Shown here: one piece after another, positions 43,201 through 51,803 of the stretch
How the letters are laid out: every line of letters begins with the position of its first letter
Position numbering within the stretch: position 1 is the first letter of the stretch
Assembly: GCA_022820925.1 (NCBI GenBank)
Contig: JAJEEO010000007.1
Location: forward strand, 1-64,000
DNA length: 64,000 nt
Source of the DNA: Acidimicrobiia bacterium
Lineage (GTDB): Bacteria > Actinomycetota > Acidimicrobiia > Acidimicrobiales > Poriferisodalaceae
Reading direction: 5' to 3'
The notes under the pieces: generated by a model
What the model saw: only the letters and a program-made list of their open reading frames with translations
Database searches by the model: none
What the model was told of the DNA's origin: nothing
Translations under genes and position numbers: made by a program

Positions 43201-43767
43201 ATGGCGCTGCGAAGGGGCTTCAAGTCTGAGGCGTCAGATCTCGCCGAGGAAGTCAGAGGCGAGCTTGGCCTGAGCCGGTTTGACCGCATGGACCCCTTTG
43301 CATTGGCGCGCCACCTGGCGGTGCCGGTGATACCGCTGAGCGATCTCACGGCCACCTGCAGCGGGGCGCAGTATTTCTTGGCGGTTGAACCCGGCACTCT
43401 CTCAGCGGTGACGGTCTTCGAGGGGGTTCGTCGCATCGTGGTCCACAACGACACGCATTCACCTGCTCGCCAGAACAGCAACGTGACCCATGAGCTCGCT
43501 CATGGCCTCCTCCTGCACGCTCCGGCACCTGCGCTTGACAGCGCCACCGGCTGTCGCGATTGGAATGCCGATCACGAAGAAGAAGCGGACTGGCTGACGG
43601 GCGAGCTGCTGGTGACTCGCCCGATGGCCCTCGCTGTCGCCCGCGGCAAGTTCTCGCGAGAGTCTGCAATGGAGCGCCTAGGCGTCAGTCGCAAGATGCT
43701 TCAGTGGCGCATCAACGCCACCGGCGCAGCCAAGCAAGCTGCGCGGGAAGCCGACCGCTTTAGCTGA
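43201..43767 (+). CDS. ImmA/IrrE-family metallopeptidase
   Basis: A 188-residue zinc protease. The metal site is VTHELAHGLLLH (HExxH) with a further acidic ligand in DHEEEADWLTGELL. The C-terminal segment with SRESAMERLGVSRKMLQWRI is typical of COG2856. Members cleave a partner Xre repressor after a stress signal; the partner is the gene directly upstream. The N-terminal DPFALARHLAVPVIPLSDL matches the family. Start ATG 43201. Confidence 0.9.
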   Translation: MALRRGFKSEASDLAEEVRGELGLSRFDRMDPFALARHLAVPVIPLSDLTATCSGAQYFLAVEPGTLSAVTVFEGVRRIVVHNDTHSPARQNSNVTHELAHGLLLHAPAPALDSATGCRDWNADHEEEADWLTGELLVTRPMALAVARGKFSRESAMERLGVSRKMLQWRINATGAAKQAAREADRFS

Positions 43768-43808
43768 CCAACCTCGGTGACTGGCATGGTCTCGCGACGC
43801 CGATAACC

Positions 43809-44180
43809 GTGACAGCGTCGGCCACATCGCCCGAGTTGAAGTCGCTGCGCTCCGCAGGTTTCGCCCGATTCGCGCGGGTCCTAGATCTGAAACTGACGGA
43901 GGTTGTTGACAGTCAGGGTTTCTCGAGAGAGGAAGTCCTGATGGACGATCGAGCGCAGGAACGCAAGTTCCGGCATCGCCGGGCGGTGCTTCGGCACGCC
44001 GAGGAGGTCTTAGGGAACGTCGCGGCGACGTGCCGCTACTGCGGGATCAGCCGCACCGGCATCGCCGCACGAGTCCTCGCCCTCACCGCAATCATCTGGC
44101 ACCACCAGACTCGCCGCCACAGTTGACCCGCCCGCTCATTCACCGACTATGGCCACCAAACCCTTTGGAACCAAGAACTA
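43809..44180 (+). pseudogene. transposase remnant (mixed fragments)
   Basis: An open frame from 43809 to 44126 contains a piece (from MDDRAQERKFRHRRAVLRHA to VAATCRYCGISRTG) resembling the N-terminal end of an IS481/IS3-like transposase, joined to RVLALTAIIWHHQT, which resembles the C-terminus of a different, IS5/IS1380-like transposase. After the stop the DNA still encodes, in another frame, a decayed RPLIHRLW-like end. No intact catalytic domain or terminal inverted repeat is seen. It marks past insertion and deletion next to the Ubl/Xre locus. Confidence 0.55.
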
Positions 44181-44200
44181 GCGATCGAGGCGGCACTTGC

Positions 44201-45136
44201 TCAGTGCCCGCTGATCTGCAGTGCCAGGGCGCGTTGGATGTTCTCCAGCCGCGCGAAATTGTTGTCGATTCGACCGTGGTCAACGACGAGTCCTTCGGTC
44301 TCGGTGTTGATGCGGCCGTCTCCGATGAGATCGATCATCGCTTTGACGTAATCCCGGGCTTGGGTCCCGCTGATGTCTCCAAAGTGGGCCCACTGGTTGC
44401 GGGCAGCAACCAGATCTTGGAGTTGCCCGTCGGCAGCAGGGCCGAGCAGCGCCATCGCGGCGGCGGGCTCCTCTTGGAGAATTCTCATCTGAAGCGCCGG
44501 GTCCTGCCGAGAAGCCTTATGCCGGTGATTCCTGAAGATCCCGTGGTGCCGGCGCAGACTTTCGTGCCAGTCCTCGCCCCAGTGTCCCCGGAACCTGGGC
44601 TCATTGAGAATGCAGAGCGAACCGCCGAGCAGTTCAAGCGCTTTGCCGAGCAGGTCGCGGGCGCTGTCGTCGGGCGAGTCCGGCCAGTACGACTTGATGG
44701 TGTCTCGCAGCCTCGCGGGTACCAGCTTGCCGCCATCGCCAATCCACTTCTCGTGCGCGATGTTGCCCATCTGGTCCTCGGCGACGTCGAAGGCCCAGCG
44801 GGCGCCGTCCGGAGGGTTGGCCCAGTTGAACTCGTTCCTCGGCCGTCCCAGCTCGTCGACTGGCAACGTGTGATGCTCGTCGAACTCGGTGCTGAGCCAC
44901 TTCCATTCGCCGATACGTACGACCGCCAGTATGACCCCGGCGTGGAACGCAACGGCATGCTTGATGCAGAGGCTGTCAAGGTCGCGTGGGTCGATTTCCC
45001 ACCAGCCGCGCATTGATTCGACGACCTGCTCAGGGCTGTCGCCGGGTCGATGCCCACTGCGGTAGTGGTCCTGCGTCCGGTAGCTGAGCCGGAACATCAC
45101 GGCCGGCGGCGCATCGTCGGGAACGGTCTCAGTCAT
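44201..45136 (-). CDS. hypothetical protein with C-terminal HEPN-like motif
   Basis: A 311-residue protein. The C-terminal helical domain contains RNQWAHFGD, an R-x4-H motif as in Swt1-type HEPN RNases. The N-terminal half (MFRLSYRTQDHYRSGHRPGD and VILAVVRIGEWKWLS) has no recognised family but looks like a beta-rich sensor domain; DVAEDQMGNIAHEKWIGDG follows. ATG 45136 has GGGGGG at fair distance. HEPN proteins in islands like this are often toxins or abortive-infection effectors. It is divergent from the AIPR gene. The assignment rests on the motif alone. Confidence 0.55.
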   Translation of the reverse strand: MTETVPDDAPPAVMFRLSYRTQDHYRSGHRPGDSPEQVVESMRGWWEIDPRDLDSLCIKHAVAFHAGVILAVVRIGEWKWLSTEFDEHHTLPVDELGRPRNEFNWANPPDGARWAFDVAEDQMGNIAHEKWIGDGGKLVPARLRDTIKSYWPDSPDDSARDLLGKALELLGGSLCILNEPRFRGHWGEDWHESLRRHHGIFRNHRHKASRQDPALQMRILQEEPAAAMALLGPAADGQLQDLVAARNQWAHFGDISGTQARDYVKAMIDLIGDGRINTETEGLVVDHGRIDNNFARLENIQRALALQISGH

Positions 45137-45417
45137 TGGTGCCCCCCATGCGTTGAACGAGGGAAACGTACCGACGAACACGACGAGATGCCGTATGCCG
45201 CATCCGTCAGCGTGGCGAACTCGCACTTGACCTGATGCAGCGCGGCGATGCCGGCCCGGCTGATGTGCAAGGGGCTTGGCCTGCGGTCATCGTGCCCGGG
45301 GCTGGGGTGGCGGTCGGATGGGGTTGGTAGGTTGGGCCTACTGCCTTGGCGGACGCCGGGAGCAGGTACGACAACCGAGGTCCGAGGTGTCGGGCACTCG
45401 AGTTAGGAGAAGATGCG

Positions 45418-46653
45418 ATGACTAGTCGCGTTGTCCAGATCGCCGCAAAGTGGTCGCGGCGAATGCAAGACCCCAATTTCCCAGGGGCTGAGACCCACTA
45501 CATGTTGGTTCCGGCGAGTGAGCTGCCAGATGGCTTGCCGCTCGATGCGAACCCGAGGGAACCCAACGTCAATCGGCCGGTGTACCGGGCGGTGTCGCGC
45601 TCGTTGCGTCAGGAAGACGACAGCATTCCCGGCAGCTTTCATCTGAAGCACCGCGGGCTGACGCTCGTCGCGTCAGCCGTGGTCAAGAACCGCGAAACGA
45701 GCGCGGACGGACTCGACCTCTTTGAGCTGCACTTTGCCGACGATGGCGTGTACGGCATCGTCGACGGCGGGCACTCGTACGAGATCGTCAGGGAAGCGCG
45801 CAAGGCAGGAGCGATTCCGGGCGATGAGTTCATCAAGCTGGAGATCGTGACAGGCCTCGACACCGAGAGCCTCGTGACCGACATCGCGGGCGGTCGAAAC
45901 ACGAGCATGCAGGTGCAAGCCAAGTCACTCCTCGACTTGAATGATGAGTTCCAGTTTCTGAAGGACGCGCTCGCTGCAGACGACTGGGCGAGCCGAGTGG
46001 CGTGGCACGAAGGTGAAGACGGCGATGTCGACGTTGTCGATGTCATCGCAGCGATTTCATGCTTCGACATCGCAAGCTACCCGGATCGCAGCAGCCACCC
46101 GGTAGACGCCTATCGGCGGAAGAAGTCGATGCTGGACCGCTTCCAGAGTGACCCAGATCGCTACCGCCGACTCTCGCCGGTCATTCGGGACCTTCTGAAG
46201 CTGCATGACTGGATCGCCTACGACTCCGAGAACCGCTGGCAGCAGGCTGGCGGGGTTTCCGGGAGCGGGGGCAAGTACGGGCGCCTGGAGATGGTCGAGT
46301 CTGCAAAGCAGGGACGGTCCCCCTTCGAGTTCCCGTTCCTGCCAGACCTGCGTTCCTCTAAGCGTCTCCGACGTCCGGCCGTCTTTCCGATACTGGCCAG
46401 TTTTCGGCTACTCCTCATCGAAGATCAAACACCTGCTCCTATCGGTGAATATAGGCCGGTCCGATGGCGTAATGGTTTCGGCGAGGCCATGGAACTCTGG
46501 GAGGCCGCTGGAGGGCAACTGCTTCGGGCCTTCTACGAGCATTGGGATTCCACAGGCAGGGATCTCCATGCCTCCGGCCGGTCTCCAGCCCTATGGGGAT
46601 CCGTTTATAAGGAATTGGCCGTGATTGACGCTGAATTGCGCGGCGCTATCTAA
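45418..46653 (+). CDS. AIPR-family protein (abortive phage infection)
   Basis: A 411-residue protein of the AIPR/abortive-infection phage-resistance family, recognised by SFHLKHRGLTLVASAVVKN, YGIVDGGHSYEIV and TDIAGGRNTSMQVQAKSLLD (glycine-rich GGH and RNT motifs). The last 100 residues are helical. AGGAGAAG precedes ATG 45418, and TAGGTT at 45328-45333 within GTAGG-TTGGG-CCTAC could be promoter and operator. It is linked to phage exclusion in other bacteria, though the mechanism is poorly known. It is followed by a pentapeptide-repeat gene 41 bases later. Confidence 0.85.
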   Translation: MTSRVVQIAAKWSRRMQDPNFPGAETHYMLVPASELPDGLPLDANPREPNVNRPVYRAVSRSLRQEDDSIPGSFHLKHRGLTLVASAVVKNRETSADGLDLFELHFADDGVYGIVDGGHSYEIVREARKAGAIPGDEFIKLEIVTGLDTESLVTDIAGGRNTSMQVQAKSLLDLNDEFQFLKDALAADDWASRVAWHEGEDGDVDVVDVIAAISCFDIASYPDRSSHPVDAYRRKKSMLDRFQSDPDRYRRLSPVIRDLLKLHDWIAYDSENRWQQAGGVSGSGGKYGRLEMVESAKQGRSPFEFPFLPDLRSSKRLRRPAVFPILASFRLLLIEDQTPAPIGEYRPVRWRNGFGEAMELWEAAGGQLLRAFYEHWDSTGRDLHASGRSPALWGSVYKELAVIDAELRGAI

Positions 46654-46694
46654 GCGTATCTCAACGCCCTACTTCCAAGCATTACCGCGTCTAA

Positions 46695-48692
46695 GTGACA
46701 GCCGATCGTATGTGTCAAGTGACATTAGCCAGCAATCCAAATAGACAATGTGGCGCACCTGTCGTTGCCGGTACTCAACGGTGCCTAATTCATAGTGTCG
46801 ACAGACAGGACGCGTTACAACGCGCGATCGCAGCCGGTTCGAGCGTGTTGCATCTTAATTACTCCGAAGTCGACGCCGACCTGGTCGCCGATCTGGTCGC
46901 TGTAGGCGCATTGGGCCGAAAAGGCGAACCAGGTCGACTGATTGAGCTCGACTTTACATCGTCGGTTATGTCGGCCGACTTCCGGGATACGGTCTTCGAA
47001 CATCACGTCAGCTTCTCCAAGTGTGTATTTCACACCGACGTCTCATTCGAGGAATGCGAATTCCGAGCTATCGCAGACTTCAGAGATTCACTCTTTCTCG
47101 GTGGTGCATCCTTCGCCGCTGCAAGATTCAACGCCTATGTCACCTTCGAGTTCACGCGGTTTCTGTCTGTTTCCAGCTTTGTTAATGCACAATTTCGAGG
47201 GCTTGCCGATTTCCACGCGGTCTATTTCGAATACGAAATCGACTTCTCGAATTGTGAGTTCGAACGCATAACACACTTTACGTCCGTGAACGCGGAAGCT
47301 GGCATGTTCTTTTCGGCTGCAGCATTCCTTGGGCCAGTCAGCTTCTCGGACTCTGTGGTTCATGAAACGGCTATGTTTCGGGACGCACATTTCCATGATG
47401 TTGCGCGATTCGTGAATACTAGCTTTGAGCGCGTCGACTACAGCGGAATGACGTTTGAGCAGTTGTGTAATCTTGATCAGTTGAGCATTCAGAGCAGCGC
47501 CGATTTCTCGGAAGCCCGGTTCGCCGAAGGCGTTTTTCTAGATGGTGTAAACTTCAAGGGGGAAACCTTCTTTAGCGAAACTGTGGTAGAAGGCCCAGTT
47601 TGGATATCAAATTGTTTGTTCGCCGAGGCAGTGGTGATGGCATCGGTGTCCTTTCAGGGACCGTTCTTAGTTTCGAATTCTGAGTTCCTGGCTACTCTCG
47701 AGTTCGAATACGTCGACTTTGGCGATCGGTTGTACATGGGGGATGAGGTTTATGCCGAGCGGATTGCTTTCGCACGCTCTACGTTTGCGTCTCTAGTTGA
47801 CCTATCAGGTGTGTTCTCTGGCGATATCATCCGCGTTGAGTCATGCGAATGGTCGGGACCGAGTCGGTTAGTTGTAGGTGTGCTGCCAGTTGAACTTGAT
47901 TCAATAGACGCGCGCGAGACGCTAGTCGTAGATGCTAAGGTTCCAACGGATGTAGCCGAGTTAGATGCTGGCGCTGTTTCAATAGTTCGCTCAACGTTGT
48001 TGAATAGCGTTACGTTTTCTTCGAGCTGTCAAGTGTTGGAATCATCGTTTCGCTTCACCACCGGTCTGGAACAGTTGCGCTTTCAGGGCGATCCGCGTTG
48101 GCCGATAGATCGATGGGGCCGCACGGTCATCTATGACCAGGTCGCCATGGAGTTCTTGGGCGTGGAGCCTCGGCAACTAGAAGTGCTATACAGACAGCTG
48201 CGCGCCAGCCTCGAAGCATCCCGTGCCGGACCCGCAGCAGCGGATTTCTTTTACGGAGAAATGGAGGCGCGCCGATCCTATACCGGACCCTTTGGCAGAT
48301 CGTCATCATCAGGTCGACGTGGGATCAAACGCTTGATTTCGCTCAGGTGGTGGCTGTTGAGCTTATACAAATGGTTTGCAGGCTATGGTGTCCGCGCATG
48401 GCGATCGTTTATGGCCTATTCAGTCAGTGTTGTGGCCGTGGCAGTAGCGCTTCTGGCTTTCGACAATGCACTCATGGACCCCAACAACAGCTCCAGCGAT
48501 GGTCAGCCGGAGAGAATTTCATCACTTGTAGATTCACTGGCGTTTGCTCTCAAGAATTCCGTCAGTTTGTTCGATTTCCCAAACATCGGCTTTCAAGCAG
48601 CTGGCACCTTGATCTTGGTCGCGGGTAGGGTTCTTGGCGTTGTATTTCTTGCACTTGGCATCGTTGGCCTGAGAAGTCGAACAGAACGGTAA
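46695..48692 (+). CDS. pentapeptide-repeat protein with C-terminal membrane domain
   Basis: A 665-residue protein in three parts. The first 40 residues have a Cys/His cluster (CQVTLASNPNRQCGAPVVAG then RCLIHS), a likely zinc site. From about 85 to 450, pentapeptide-like repeats A/S-x-F-x-x predominate (for example FSKCVFHTDVSFEECEFRAI), forming a right-handed beta helix. The last 150 residues have a cytoplasmic helix (QLEVLYRQLRASLEASRAGP, ADFFYGEMEARR) and three membrane segments, a layout seen in pentapeptide membrane proteins resembling ion channels. Start GTG 46695 or ATG 46710. Base composition is visibly more AT-rich than neighbours, suggesting transfer. Confidence 0.82.
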   Translation: MTADRMCQVTLASNPNRQCGAPVVAGTQRCLIHSVDRQDALQRAIAAGSSVLHLNYSEVDADLVADLVAVGALGRKGEPGRLIELDFTSSVMSADFRDTVFEHHVSFSKCVFHTDVSFEECEFRAIADFRDSLFLGGASFAAARFNAYVTFEFTRFLSVSSFVNAQFRGLADFHAVYFEYEIDFSNCEFERITHFTSVNAEAGMFFSAAAFLGPVSFSDSVVHETAMFRDAHFHDVARFVNTSFERVDYSGMTFEQLCNLDQLSIQSSADFSEARFAEGVFLDGVNFKGETFFSETVVEGPVWISNCLFAEAVVMASVSFQGPFLVSNSEFLATLEFEYVDFGDRLYMGDEVYAERIAFARSTFASLVDLSGVFSGDIIRVESCEWSGPSRLVVGVLPVELDSIDARETLVVDAKVPTDVAELDAGAVSIVRSTLLNSVTFSSSCQVLESSFRFTTGLEQLRFQGDPRWPIDRWGRTVIYDQVAMEFLGVEPRQLEVLYRQLRASLEASRAGPAAADFFYGEMEARRSYTGPFGRSSSSGRRGIKRLISLRWWLLSLYKWFAGYGVRAWRSFMAYSVSVVAVAVALLAFDNALMDPNNSSSDGQPERISSLVDSLAFALKNSVSLFDFPNIGFQAAGTLILVAGRVLGVVFLALGIVGLRSRTER

Positions 48693-49471
48693 ACGGGGAT
48701 AGGGGCCGTCGGACACCCCCCGATCGGATATGGACCCTCGCTTAGGCTGTGGACGGCGTGAACATGATTGCGTTCGCGCCTGAGATCATCGTGCTCCGCG
48801 CGAGTCACGAAAATTGAGTGCTCTGCCGATTCGCTCGAGTCGGAAACGATCAAGCTCCGGTTGTGCTACCGTGCCACGGCCGGTGAACTGTACGCGCTCA
48901 ATTGCATGTTTGGCCACTCGCGCTGTTGGCGAGCTGCAACATGTAGGTGCGGGCGTTCCACTGATGCTTGAGGTCCTCAAGTTCGAGCGGGCCCAATACG
49001 TCGACGTACAGTTCCACGAAAGTCACATCGTCAAGGTTGAGCAGGCTCCGAGTCTGAAGACGAGATCGCATCGAAGATGGACAGCGGTCGCCAACTGAAC
49101 CTCGCTTAGAAGCACATGTAACTTCCGCGGAACCGGCTTGGGGTAGATCTAGTTCCATGCTCTGCTTGTCGCAGCCAGCCATACGCGGCAGCCTGAGCTT
49201 CGGGGCGCGAACATCGGCCGGTGGTGCGCCTGCCCTAGCAGGGCGGTATGTTCGAACTCCATCCTTGGCTCGCGATATGACCGAGATGCTGTGGCGATAG
49301 CGAACTTCGAGAAGGCGAGCGCCGTGGTCGCCGAGTTCCACAGTCTTCTTTCCCAGCACAGGGGCCAGCTCGCGCATCTATCCAAGATCAGGCCGACCGG
49401 ATTCGTCGGTGGCGGAAGTCGTCGTCTCTCTCATCCCGACGAGGAACCGACGCGCGTGGCGCTTGCCGAAC
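48693..49471. other. 780-base region without a confident gene
   Basis: Several open frames exist on both strands (for example minus 48898-49377 and plus 49291-49521), but none has both a start signal and recognisable sequence. Composition is mixed. It may hold decayed genes following the pentapeptide-repeat gene. No RNA gene or repeat was recognised. Confidence 0.4.
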
Positions 49472-49609
49472 TCAACGCCGAGATCCCGCGAAGACGTTGG
49501 CGACCATTGCCAATGCCATGAGCGCAACACCCGCGTTGGGCAGCGGTTCGGCAGTCGGGGCACATTCGATGACTGTCTCGGAGTCGAACAGCGTCAGTTG
49601 CTCCGCCAT
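49472..49609 (-). CDS. small hypothetical protein
   Basis: A 45-residue protein, MAEQLTLFDSETVIECAPTA... ending LMALAMVANVFAGSRR. The acidic start and hydrophobic C-terminal half (about 18 residues) could form a small membrane-associated peptide. AGGGAA lies upstream of ATG 49609. Below usual annotation size; supported only by composition and a plausible ribosome site. Confidence 0.4.
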   Translation of the reverse strand: MAEQLTLFDSETVIECAPTAEPLPNAGVALMALAMVANVFAGSRR

Positions 49610-49692
49610 TTGTGGTTCCCTGTTGTTGGCTGATGGGGAGTAGCGTTTATGTCGCTCGCGATGGTGGGACCGCCGGCGCCCAGAACCGGCGA

Positions 49693-49721
49693 TCCCCTCC
49701 CGCATCAACACCGGGAGGGGA
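49693..49721. repeat. 10-bp perfect inverted repeat
   Basis: TCCCCTCCCG (49693-49702) and CGGGAGGGGA (49712-49721) pair perfectly around a 9-base loop. No T-run follows on either strand. It lies between two divergent small genes (starts at 49609 and 49793) and could be an operator or an attenuating hairpin. Confidence 0.5.
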
Positions 49722-49792
49722 CCGAATCGACCATTACGTGCGGTCGCTCCGTCAGTCACACTAGCGCGCGTGCAAATGCGCACGTAGTTGCG

Positions 49793-50311
49793 ATGAGTGC
49801 GGCTACGGTGCGGGTCTCGTTACTCGGGAGGAAGCTGATGCTAATTGCTCTTTTGAGCGTGTTAGGACCGCTTGGCGGCGGTGTGGTTGCATGGTGGGCA
49901 CAGTCCCGTATCGAGCAGAACCGACGTGAAGCAGAGCGGCTGCACTCCGAACGGGCCAAGCTGTACTTGCTCATTCTGCAGCCGATAGCCGACATCTTTG
50001 GGAACCCCACTGATGATCAGGCAGCTCAAATCATGGAGACGATGACGAGCGACGCATTCCGAAACGCGATGTTTCAAGTCAACCTGATTGGCTCAGATCG
50101 GGCGATCACAGCTATCAACAAGATGTACACCTACTTCTATCAGCGAGACGACAACGCCCCGTATGATCCGAAGGAGCTAGTTGCAGGCTTGAATACGGTT
50201 GGCGATACGATGCTCGCCATTCGCAAAGACTTGGGAAACCGCAAGACCAAGCTCGAGCCGCTCGACATGTTGCGCTCTCGGATCAAAGATCTTGAAACCT
50301 TGGGCGCTTGA
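49793..50311 (+). CDS. hypothetical protein with N-terminal membrane anchor and coiled coil
   Basis: A 172-residue protein. One transmembrane helix (LMLIALLSVLGPLGGGVVAW) is followed by a charged coiled-coil-like stretch (IEQNRREAERLHSERAKLY) and a soluble domain with no recognised family. Start is taken as ATG 49793, just before the membrane segment; the open frame upstream has unlikely composition. The layout resembles small signalling or effector membrane proteins in defence islands, but nothing more specific can be said. Confidence 0.55.
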   Translation: MSAATVRVSLLGRKLMLIALLSVLGPLGGGVVAWWAQSRIEQNRREAERLHSERAKLYLLILQPIADIFGNPTDDQAAQIMETMTSDAFRNAMFQVNLIGSDRAITAINKMYTYFYQRDDNAPYDPKELVAGLNTVGDTMLAIRKDLGNRKTKLEPLDMLRSRIKDLETLGA

Positions 50312-50364
50312 CTGCTGTCATTCACGCTATTCGTGATGTCACAGCCCCTCCCTACGGTTGGGGC

Positions 50365-51111
50365 GTGGCTGACAGGTCGGGGATCGAGTGGACCGAGGCG
50401 ACGTGGAACCCGACCACGGGCTGCGATCGGGTGTCGCCGGGCTGCGACCGCTGCTATGCGCAGACGCTGGCCAAGCGGCTCAAGGCGATGGGGTCGCCGA
50501 AGTACCAGAACGACGGCGACCCGTCGACGAGCGGGCCGGGCTTTGGGCTCACCTTGCATCGGTCGTCGCTCGATGTGCCTCGACGCTGGAGCGCACCCCG
50601 CCTCGTGTTCGTGGACTCGATGAGCGATCTCTTTCACGACGATGTGCCGCCGGGGTTCATCGCGCAGGTCTTCGAGGTGATCCGCGAGACGCCCCAGCAC
50701 ACCTACCAGGTGCTCACCAAGCGAGCGCAGCGGCTGAGCCGGATCGCACCTGAGCTCGACTGGCCGCCGAACCTGTGGATGGGCGTGAGCGTCGAGACTC
50801 GCCGGTACGGGTTCCGCATCGACCACCTGCGCCAGGTTCCCGCAGCGGTGAGGTTCGTCAGCGCCGAGCCGCTGCTCGGCCCGCTCGGCGAGCTCGATCT
50901 TGCGGGCATCGACTGGGTGATCGCCGGCGGCGAGTCCGGTGCCGGCGCCCGGCCCATGGAGCTGGACTGGGTCACCGAGCTGCGCGACGCCTGCATCTCG
51001 GCCGGCGTGGCGTTCTTCTTCAAGCAGTGGGGAGGCCGCACGCCCAAGGCCGGCGGCCGCGAACTCGAGGGCAAGCTGTGGGACCAACTGCCGCTGAGCG
51101 TGGCGAGCTAG
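50365..51111 (+). CDS. phage Gp37/Gp68-like protein (DUF5131)
   Basis: A 248-residue member of the Gp37/Gp68 family found in phages and bacteria. The typical start MADRSGIEWTEATWNPTTGC is present, with cysteines in GCDRVSPGCDRCYA, a possible metal or Fe-S cluster site similar to radical-SAM-like proteins. Other landmarks are RLVFVDSMSDLFHDDVP, FEVIRETPQHTYQVLTKRA, LWMGVSVET and VIAGGESGAGARPM. Enzymatic role is not established. GTG 50365 fits the family start. It probably entered with a mobile element. Confidence 0.88.
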   Translation: MADRSGIEWTEATWNPTTGCDRVSPGCDRCYAQTLAKRLKAMGSPKYQNDGDPSTSGPGFGLTLHRSSLDVPRRWSAPRLVFVDSMSDLFHDDVPPGFIAQVFEVIRETPQHTYQVLTKRAQRLSRIAPELDWPPNLWMGVSVETRRYGFRIDHLRQVPAAVRFVSAEPLLGPLGELDLAGIDWVIAGGESGAGARPMELDWVTELRDACISAGVAFFFKQWGGRTPKAGGRELEGKLWDQLPLSVAS

Positions 51112-51168
51112 GGCGACGGCGATGCTTCAGGGCGGAACGAAGATCCGATTCGGCGCCAATTAATTCGC

Positions 51169-51198
51169 TTCGCAAATTTGAGAATTTATCGATACGAT
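51169..51198 (+). promoter_or_regulatory. candidate promoter of the AbiEi-like gene
   Basis: TTCGCA (51169-51174) and TACGAT (51193-51198), 18 bases apart, lie in an AT-rich patch. The expected transcription start, near 51205, is where protein homology begins, so the message may be leaderless. Confidence 0.4.
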
Positions 51199-51251
51199 TT
51201 CTTCTCATAAGCGTTGCTAAGACGGTCCGTGAGCATGTCGAGCGCCTGCCG

Positions 51252-51803
51252 GTGCGGTCGTTTCTGTCGCGAAGCGACCTGCCGACACCAGGTCACGCAG
51301 TCGATTGCGAGCTGGCGCGGCTGGCAGGCCGGAATGAGCTGATGCGCGCCCACAAGGGCCTGTACTGGAAGGGGCCCCAGACACGGGCTGGGATGGTGCC
51401 TCCGGCGCCACTCGCGGTCGGGATGGCAGTAGCGGGCGCCGGGGCCGGCCCAGCTGGCTTCTCGGCTGCAACAGCACTGGGCTTGACGACGCAGGTTCCC
51501 TCTGTGGAGGCGGTGGCGGTCGCCGGCCGTGCTCATCGGCCTCCCCGAGGAGTGGTGTTTGCGGCGAGGTCTGTCGAGCGTCGGTTCCGGGAGCTGGAGC
51601 CGCTTGAAGTCGCCGTGATCGAGCTGATGCGCGACGGCACTCGATACGTCGAGGTCAGCTGGGACGATGTCGAGGCTGCTGTCGTAGGCCTGGTTGAGTC
51701 CGAAGCCGTCCGGCCGCGTGCGATCTGCGAGCAGATCGACGACGAGCATCACGTGGCAGCCCGCACACGCTGGCAGGCCATCGAACGTCGGCTCGGCTTG
51801 TGA
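51252..51803 (+). CDS. AbiEi/DUF6088-like antitoxin
   Basis: A winged-helix antitoxin-type protein. From GTG 51252 it is 183 residues (MRSFLSRSDLPTPGHAVDCE then LARLAGRNELMRAHKGLYW). Family resemblance begins about 15 residues earlier (VAKTVREHVERLPVR, from about 51207), where no ATG, GTG or TTG is in frame; the true start may be a rare codon or have mutated. The middle GPAGFSAATALGLTTQVPSV and HRPPRGVVFAARSVERRF match the AbiEi type. It is coupled (GTGA) to a broken AbiEii toxin gene, so it is probably an orphaned antitoxin. Confidence 0.7.
   Translation: MRSFLSRSDLPTPGHAVDCELARLAGRNELMRAHKGLYWKGPQTRAGMVPPAPLAVGMAVAGAGAGPAGFSAATALGLTTQVPSVEAVAVAGRAHRPPRGVVFAARSVERRFRELEPLEVAVIELMRDGTRYVEVSWDDVEAAVVGLVESEAVRPRAICEQIDDEHHVAARTRWQAIERRLGL

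Noticed and set aside
44030-45016. Plus-strand 328-codon frame opposite the HEPN-like gene
   Set aside because: No start signal or family; the minus strand has a ribosome site and an R-x4-H motif.
48976-48997. tRNA T-arm-like GTTCGAGC
   Set aside because: Flanking bases do not pair to form a T-stem and no acceptor or anticodon arm is present.
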